Below, one piece after another: positions 58,863-64,000 of a stretch of 64,000 nucleotides of DNA. The stretch's first letter is position 1, and every line of letters begins with the position of its first letter. The position numbers and the translations under genes are program-made. Below the pieces are notes generated by a model. That model saw nothing but the letters and a program-made list of their open reading frames with translations, searched no databases and was not told the origin of the DNA. Origin of the DNA: Candidatus Gastranaerophilales bacterium (GTDB lineage Bacteria; Cyanobacteriota; Vampirovibrionia; Gastranaerophilales; Gastranaerophilaceae); assembly GCA_944323935.1 (NCBI GenBank), contig CALUUJ010000006.1, positions 35,341 through 99,340 of the forward strand, read 5' to 3'.

Positions 58863-60194
58863 TTAAAGTGGTTTAGCATGTTTTGCTGCAAGTTCTTTTT
58901 CATATTCTGTTTTTACGTGAAAATCATTTTTACCGTTTTGGTGTTCTTGTCTGTAGTTATACATCATTTTCGGTACGATATATCCTAGGAATAAACAACA
59001 TATTCCTATATTAAGAATTGTTGAACCTACTTTTAATGCTTTTATTTTATTTAGATAGGATTTTGTATTATTTGAAGTTGTTGAAGAAGATATGAATTTT
59101 TGAAGATTTTCTGCAAGTTCTTGAATTTGTTTTATATCTATATATTTTCTTGTATCAATTTGACCTGTTTTTATAGTTGAAATAATTCCTGAACTCTTTG
59201 CTGCTTCAACAATTGTGCTGTTTTGATTTTTAAATATATATTCATATAATGCATTGGCATCACAATTTTTCCCAAATCTTTTACTGAATTCTTTTACTTC
59301 TTCTTGTAGTGATTTATTGTTAAGTATGTTTTCAGCCAAATTTGATGATAAAAATTTCGCATCTAATTTTATAGGGCATTTTAATAATTTTTCAGATAAA
59401 GTTTCTATTCCCTTTTTTATTAATTTATCTGCAATGTATACGAAAAATAAGAAAGAGCCTTCTTTAATTCCATATTCGGAAAATTCTCCTTTTGTTCTTG
59501 CATTTGAAAGCCTTTCTCCTGAAATACATGTATCAAGAATAAACATATTATTTATTGGGTTTAGTACAATTGATTCGGCAACTCTTGAAAGGTTAGATGA
59601 ACCAAATGACGGATTTTTTTGTTGTTTGTTTATTATCGTGAAATCAGAAAATATCGGATTTTCCTTATTGTATGGTGACAATGTTTGTGGCTGGTTCTCA
59701 ATTTGTTTTGCAAGAAATTCTTTTTCAATATTTTTCTTTGTCATATTTTGTTTGAATTTTGTTAGTGCGAAATAGGAAAGCATTGTTAGTCCAATTGACA
59801 TTCCAAACTTAATCATAGTCAGTGCTTTTGTTTTTGGAATATTATCTCCGGCTTTTCTTAGTTCTTTGAAGATGTTTTTCGTGGGGGCATTTTCTATTGC
59901 TTGTTTTAAGTAATCTTTGTCTTTCAAAATTCTTACATCGACATCAGGAGAAATACCGGCTTTCTTAAATATGGTCTTATCTATAAGCTTTTTGTATGCT
60001 GGTATTCCGAAAAGCCATATGGCACCTGTGCCCACTTCATCTACCAGTCTGTCTTTACCTTCAATCTTTCCGCCTGCATCATAGGAAAAATATGTATAAC
60101 CGGCAGAATTAAATATATCTTTTGCTGCTAATGGAATTCTTGAATTTGGTGAACCTAATTTTGATACGAGTTTTGAGCCTATATTCATTGTCAT
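58863..60194 (-). CDS. Multi-span membrane protein, lineage-specific hypothetical
   Basis: 443 residues, not recognised. Hydrophobic segments near 55-70 (GAIWLFGIPAY), 125-145 and 405-425. The centre contains QQKNPSFGSSN (about 190-200), followed by a region that looks helical and soluble. It ends with a charged tail. The ATG at 60192-60194 is preceded, after about 13 bases, by GGGGG. Upstream (60195-60367) the sequence holds no gene and no clear promoter. Confidence 0.65.
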   Translation of the reverse strand: MTMNIGSKLVSKLGSPNSRIPLAAKDIFNSAGYTYFSYDAGGKIEGKDRLVDEVGTGAIWLFGIPAYKKLIDKTIFKKAGISPDVDVRILKDKDYLKQAIENAPTKNIFKELRKAGDNIPKTKALTMIKFGMSIGLTMLSYFALTKFKQNMTKKNIEKEFLAKQIENQPQTLSPYNKENPIFSDFTIINKQQKNPSFGSSNLSRVAESIVLNPINNMFILDTCISGERLSNARTKGEFSEYGIKEGSFLFFVYIADKLIKKGIETLSEKLLKCPIKLDAKFLSSNLAENILNNKSLQEEVKEFSKRFGKNCDANALYEYIFKNQNSTIVEAAKSSGIISTIKTGQIDTRKYIDIKQIQELAENLQKFISSSTTSNNTKSYLNKIKALKVGSTILNIGICCLFLGYIVPKMMYNYRQEHQNGKNDFHVKTEYEKELAAKHAKPL

Positions 60195-60367
60195 AACAAA
60201 TCAAAGCCCCCATCTCATATTCATGAGGTCAACAAAATCTTTGTTCGCCTTTATTATTACATATACTTTAATATTAAGCATTAATCACCTTACTATGCTA
60301 TTTATAACGTATAAAAGAATAGTAATTTGACTAAAATATATTTATTTTGTAATTATTTGTAACGAAA

Positions 60368-60577
60368 CTAAGGAACTGGGTCATATCCTCCAGGATGAAA
60401 CGGATGGCATTTTAATATTCTTTTTATTCCTAAATATCCGCCTTTTATTATTCCATATTTTATTATGGCTTGTTTTGTATATTCTGAACAGGTTGGATAG
60501 AACCTGCAAACAGGAGGTTTAAACTTTGAAAAAAATTGATATATGCTTATTAATTTTAATATTATTTTTTTTATCAT
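60368..60577 (-). CDS. yidD: YidD membrane protein insertion efficiency factor
   Basis: 69 residues with the YidD signature [15 protein letters not shown] (24-38) and [13 protein letters not shown] at the C-terminus. It assists YidC-dependent membrane insertion. Usually found with rnpA and yidC, but here it follows a GT39 enzyme gene after a single base, so it has moved from the classical cluster. Its translation probably depends on the upstream gene. Confidence 0.93.
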   Translation of the reverse strand: MIKKIILKLISIYQFFSKFKPPVCRFYPTCSEYTKQAIIKYGIIKGGYLGIKRILKCHPFHPGGYDPVP

Positions 60578-60578
60578 T

Positions 60579-62312
60579 TTAATATATAGTTACTTCCGGT
60601 TCTTTATTTTCTTCCTCATTTTGGAGTTCTTGCAAAGAAGAAGCCAAATGCTGAATTAAACAGTATCTTTTCCCTGAGTCTAATAACATATATTTTATCT
60701 TCTTTTCTTCAATATCCCACATGTCTTTTATTTCTACTACTACATATGTATATGGATTCTCTTCTAAGTAGGTTTTAAGCCAATTAAAGTCTTTATTATT
60801 ATGGAATGTTATTGGTTTGTCATAATAATATATTAAACTATATTTTTTTGCCGGTATGAATGCTGTTAATGGAGCGTTATCTTTATTTGCTATTTGTGCA
60901 AAGCTTATTAAATCATTTTCGCCTCCGTTGAGGGCTATAAAATTAAATATAGTCGGAGTTATTACAAATGATAAGCTAAGCATTAATATTATATTTGCTG
61001 CATATGGAACTATTCTGCTTTTCAGAATTACAGCAAATATACTTATAACAGGAATAATGAAAAATATGATTATTAAAGGTAATATTAAATGACCTAAATC
61101 TTGGAATAACCATTTATTGATTATATTATGACCAAATAATCCTAATAGTGAACATATAATAAATATTAGGTTTGGAATCATTGTAGCAAAGAATATGCTT
61201 CTGTCGTGTTCTTTTCGTATCATGTATTCATACCAATAATGACCGGAAATACATGCTGCAGGGAACATTAAAAATAATATTAAAAATGTATATTTAGAAC
61301 CATACAATAATGCAAATATTAACGATGTAAAAAATACAATAGTATTTAGTGAAATGAATTTGTCTATTTTTGTTAAATTGTTCCATTTTTCTCTTAGTTT
61401 TTCTTCCGAGTTATCTTTAAAATATGAAAATATTGAATTTAAAATGTCTTTTGCTTTTTGTTCCAAAATCCATAAAAATGAAAAAGACCAAGGCGAAAAT
61501 CCTAATATAAAAAAGCCTATAACTATAAATATATTTTTAATATTAAAATAATTTAGAAAATTATATACATATAAATATTCTTTAATAAAAAATATTCTGT
61601 GTTTATAAATCATAATAAGATGCCAAGGAAGTAATAGTATTGAAAATATTAACAATCCTATTATTATGTTTTTAGGAATAAATATTTCTTTTAATTTACC
61701 TGCAAAAATATGCATTGCTAATACAGAGAAGAATATTATAAAAAATCCGAATAATCCTGAACATAAAATAGACAGGGCACAGAAAATATATGTTCCAATC
61801 CAATATTTTGTTTTCTTTTCTTCTTCATTTGAGAATATTGATAAATAGGAAAAAAGAACAGAAATCATTGTTGTTATAACAAATATAATATCATTTGTTG
61901 CAAGTCTTGAGAAAACGATAGTTCCTAAGCAAGTTGCCATTATTAATGAAATAATGAAAGAATATGTTTTTCTGAGAAGTTTTTTTAAACTTATATATAG
62001 AAAAAGTATTCCAATTATTGATATTAAGGAAATTGGTAATCTTACTATTTCTGTACTGATTTTGCCAAAAAGAAGACAGGATAGATTAGTTATCCAGAAA
62101 AATAATGGAGAAATATCAAATACATTTTCTCCGTTTATTTTTATATTTATCCAATCACTGTAATTTAACATGTCTTTTGCAATTGATACAAATTTTGTTT
62201 CATCTGTATCTATGAATGGGTAACTTCCTATATTAGGGAAATATAACAAAAAACAAACTATAAATAAAATAGCTATAGATATTAAATTTGAGTTTTTTCT
62301 TAAATAGTCCAT
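60579..62312 (-). CDS. GT39-type membrane glycosyltransferase (ArnT-like)
   Basis: 577 residues with about twelve membrane segments and a C-terminal soluble domain. [17 protein letters not shown] (about 35-50) carries the acidic residues of the first extracytoplasmic loop, and RLATNDI and LPWHLIMI match ArnT-type order. It probably transfers an aminoarabinose-like or other polyprenyl-phosphate sugar to an envelope lipid. The frame opens at GTG 62336, but AAAAGGA fits ATG 62312. It follows gcvPA and precedes yidD with almost no spacing. Confidence 0.85.
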   Translation of the reverse strand: MDYLRKNSNLISIAILFIVCFLLYFPNIGSYPFIDTDETKFVSIAKDMLNYSDWINIKINGENVFDISPLFFWITNLSCLLFGKISTEIVRLPISLISIIGILFLYISLKKLLRKTYSFIISLIMATCLGTIVFSRLATNDIIFVITTMISVLFSYLSIFSNEEEKKTKYWIGTYIFCALSILCSGLFGFFIIFFSVLAMHIFAGKLKEIFIPKNIIIGLLIFSILLLPWHLIMIYKHRIFFIKEYLYVYNFLNYFNIKNIFIVIGFFILGFSPWSFSFLWILEQKAKDILNSIFSYFKDNSEEKLREKWNNLTKIDKFISLNTIVFFTSLIFALLYGSKYTFLILFLMFPAACISGHYWYEYMIRKEHDRSIFFATMIPNLIFIICSLLGLFGHNIINKWLFQDLGHLILPLIIIFFIIPVISIFAVILKSRIVPYAANIILMLSLSFVITPTIFNFIALNGGENDLISFAQIANKDNAPLTAFIPAKKYSLIYYYDKPITFHNNKDFNWLKTYLEENPYTYVVVEIKDMWDIEEKKIKYMLLDSGKRYCLIQHLASSLQELQNEEENKEPEVTIY

Positions 62313-62328
62313 TCTATTTCCTTTTTGT

Positions 62329-63627
62329 TTATGCACAGTTTAAGTATTTTTCTATTTCTTCTTTAGTTATTATCTCTGTGCAACACACTAATATTTGTTT
62401 TGTATCTATCTTATAGCCGGCTAATATTCCGTTTTGTTTCATTTTTACTAAGAAGTTATCTGCATTATCAATTTCTAAAATAAATTCATTAAAGAAATCT
62501 TTATTCAATACATTATAACCCTTTTTTTGTAATCCATCAGCCAATATATGTGCATTCTTTGCACTTAAGTATGCAGCTTGCTGTGTTCCTTTTTTACCTA
62601 ATAATGACAGATAAATAACCGCATTTAATATAACCAATCCTTGATTCGAACAGATGTTACTTGTTGCTTTTTCTCTTCTTATGTGTTGTTCTCTTGCTTG
62701 AAGTGTTAAAGTAAATGCTTGTTTGCCGTCAGCATCTAGTGTTCTTCCTACAATTCTTCCCGGCATTTGTCTTTTATATTTATCTAATGTTGCGATAAAG
62801 CCTGCATAGGGTCCGCCAAAAGAGACAGGACTTCCAAAAGATTGTACATCTCCCACTACAATATCTGCATTATATGTTGATGGTTTATTTAATACTGTAT
62901 TACTCATCATTTCTAAACACATAATTAACAATGTTTTTGTGTCTTTATTCAGATTTTTGAGTTTATCTATATCTTCAATAGTTCCATAAAAGTTTGGATT
63001 TTGAATTAATAAAGCAGAGTATTCTCCTGAGGTTAATTTATCCTGTATAGAATCTAAATCTGTTTTGAAATTTTTTGTTTCAATAAATTCTACTTTGATA
63101 TCCCCAGCATTCGCATATGTTTTTATAACTTCCATATATTGAGGATTTATACTTTTGCTAACAAGAATTTTATCTCTACCACTTATTCTTGAAGCCATTA
63201 ACATAGCTTCAGCACAAGCATTGCCTGCATCATATACAGAAGCATTACATACATCCATACCTGTAATGTCGCAAATCATAGATTGAAATTCGTATATTAC
63301 TTGTAATGTTCCTTGAGAAATTTCAGGTTGATATGGTGTATATGCTGTATTAAATTCAAATCTTGACGAAATTTGTGAAATGGCAGCAGGAATAAATCTT
63401 TTGTATGCTCCTGCTCCTATAAAATATGAATATTCTATATTATTTTCTTTTGATAGCTTTTTTATCTCTTTTTGGGTTTCCATTTCACTTAGTGCATCAG
63501 GTAAATCTAATTTGGGCATTATTGCTCTTTTATCTACCATAGAAAATAAATCATCAAGATTTTTCTCTCCGATGCTTTTAAGCATTTCTTTTATTGTTTC
63601 TTCTGAATTGGCTTTAAAATTTTTCAT
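62329..63627 (-). CDS. gcvPA: Glycine dehydrogenase (decarboxylating) subunit 1
   Basis: 432 residues of the N-terminal half type of P-protein: SYFIGAGAYKRFIPAAI, YQPEISQGTLQVIYEFQ, DAGNACAEAM and SFGSPVSFGGPYAGF, typical of GcvPA. With GcvPB (the PLP-lysine subunit) it decarboxylates glycine onto the lipoyl arm of GcvH. GcvPB is not next to it; instead the following gene is a GT39 enzyme. The start overlaps the gcvH stop region; ATG 63627 fits better than the TTG at 63636. Confidence 0.94.
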   Translation of the reverse strand: MKNFKANSEETIKEMLKSIGEKNLDDLFSMVDKRAIMPKLDLPDALSEMETQKEIKKLSKENNIEYSYFIGAGAYKRFIPAAISQISSRFEFNTAYTPYQPEISQGTLQVIYEFQSMICDITGMDVCNASVYDAGNACAEAMLMASRISGRDKILVSKSINPQYMEVIKTYANAGDIKVEFIETKNFKTDLDSIQDKLTSGEYSALLIQNPNFYGTIEDIDKLKNLNKDTKTLLIMCLEMMSNTVLNKPSTYNADIVVGDVQSFGSPVSFGGPYAGFIATLDKYKRQMPGRIVGRTLDADGKQAFTLTLQAREQHIRREKATSNICSNQGLVILNAVIYLSLLGKKGTQQAAYLSAKNAHILADGLQKKGYNVLNKDFFNEFILEIDNADNFLVKMKQNGILAGYKIDTKQILVCCTEIITKEEIEKYLNCA

Positions 63628-63628
63628 T

Positions 63629-63991
63629 TTATTCAACTTCTTCTTTATATGTTGTGTAATCTAATAAATCTTTACTGTCTTCTAAGAATGCTTCAGAAGA
63701 AACTTTTATTAACCACATATCTTCAAACGGTTCTTCATTTAATAATTCCGGTTTTTCAATTATTTGTTCATTTATTTCTACTACAGTACCGCCAACAGGC
63801 ATGTATATTTCAGAAGCTGCTTTTACTGATTCAATTGTTCCGAATATTTCGCCTTTTGTATATTTGGTTCCGACTTCCGGAAGTTCAACAAAAACAATAT
63901 CTCCAAGTTGCTCAATTGCGTAATCTGTTAAACCTATATTATAATTTCCGTTTTCTTCATATACATATTCATGTGATTTACTGCATAACAT
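63629..63991 (-). CDS. gcvH: Glycine cleavage system H protein
   Basis: 120 residues, the lipoyl carrier of the glycine cleavage system. FVELPEVGTKYTKGE (34-48) and the lipoyl-lysine in ESVKAAS (K57) are present, followed by the C-terminal DMWLIKV. It shuttles the aminomethyl group between GcvP, GcvT and dihydrolipoamide dehydrogenase. The ATG lies 9 bases from the window edge, so the upstream partner (probably gcvT) is outside the window. Confidence 0.95.
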   Translation of the reverse strand: MLCSKSHEYVYEENGNYNIGLTDYAIEQLGDIVFVELPEVGTKYTKGEIFGTIESVKAASEIYMPVGGTVVEINEQIIEKPELLNEEPFEDMWLIKVSSEAFLEDSKDLLDYTTYKEEVE

Positions 63992-64000
63992 ATTGTCTTT

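Overview
The window is strongly AT-rich and gene-dense, on both strands, with short intergenic gaps, Shine-Dalgarno-led genes and AT-rich promoters. The mix is S-layer-homology proteins, a Tat system with lipoprotein-type substrates, [FeFe]-hydrogenase traces, a biotin Na+ pump, glycine cleavage genes and many lineage-restricted proteins combining coiled coils, EF-hand-like loops and CHAP domains. This looks like a fermentative gut member of the non-photosynthetic Cyanobacteriota (Melainabacteria/Vampirovibrionia, order Gastranaerophilales). That placement is an inference from gene style and was not checked by a search.

Layout. 0-9.6 kb: end of an [FeFe]-hydrogenase-like gene, a proline-rich repeat protein, a GT39-type glycosyltransferase, rpsU, two paralogous SLH proteins, tRNA-Lys and tRNA-Leu, a TPR protein and a repeat protein. 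9.6-12.8 kb: glyS, tRNA-Asp and two small genes. 12.8-19.4 kb: a long minus-strand operon encoding an exported Fe-S aldo/keto reductase, a NapH-NapG-like membrane polyferredoxin, TatA, TatC, LarB, a short LarC, a CbiM-PDGLE metal transporter subunit and LarE. 19.5-24.3 kb: Bcp, a Ctp protease, a CoA-disulfide-reductase-like flavoprotein, a TM1266-like regulator, Hsp20 and two unknowns. 24.5-29.1 kb: a DxDGxID-repeat protein, a YdjC-type deacetylase, a frameshifted GT2 and a receiver protein. 29.1-34.9 kb: birA, oadG, oadA, oadB and pckA. 34.9-39.1 kb: two paralogous CHAP proteins. 39.1-45.6 kb: icd-like, leuD-like, leuC-like and citrate/homocitrate-synthase-like genes, a PanE-like reductase, two small membrane proteins and trxA. 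45.7-47.4 kb: the tRNA-Thr, tRNA-Tyr, degenerate tRNA, tRNA-Thr, tuf cluster. 47.6-52.8 kb: an HNH/coiled-coil protein and a three-gene two-component operon. 52.8-60.2 kb: a sugar isomerase, a pseudo-receiver protein, CorA, an HExxH protein and lineage-specific proteins. 60.3-64 kb: yidD, a second GT39 enzyme, gcvPA and gcvH.

How the genes fit together. Oxaloacetate is the hub of the centre: PEPCK and the Na+-pumping decarboxylase (with its biotin ligase) handle it, and the 39-43 kb cluster could turn oxaloacetate plus acetyl-CoA into 2-oxoglutarate through a Re-type citrate synthase, a LeuCD-type aconitase and an NAD-isocitrate dehydrogenase. The most unusual unit is the Tat operon. It appears to encode both a minimal translocase and two of its substrates, namely a lipoprotein aldo/keto reductase and the C-terminal half of a NapH-NapG fusion. 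That would make an extracytoplasmic electron-transfer chain, co-transcribed with nickel-pincer-cofactor genes.

Caution about sequence quality: four genes have reading frames broken by what looks like exactly one missing base. This suggests single-base deletion errors in the assembly, or real decay.
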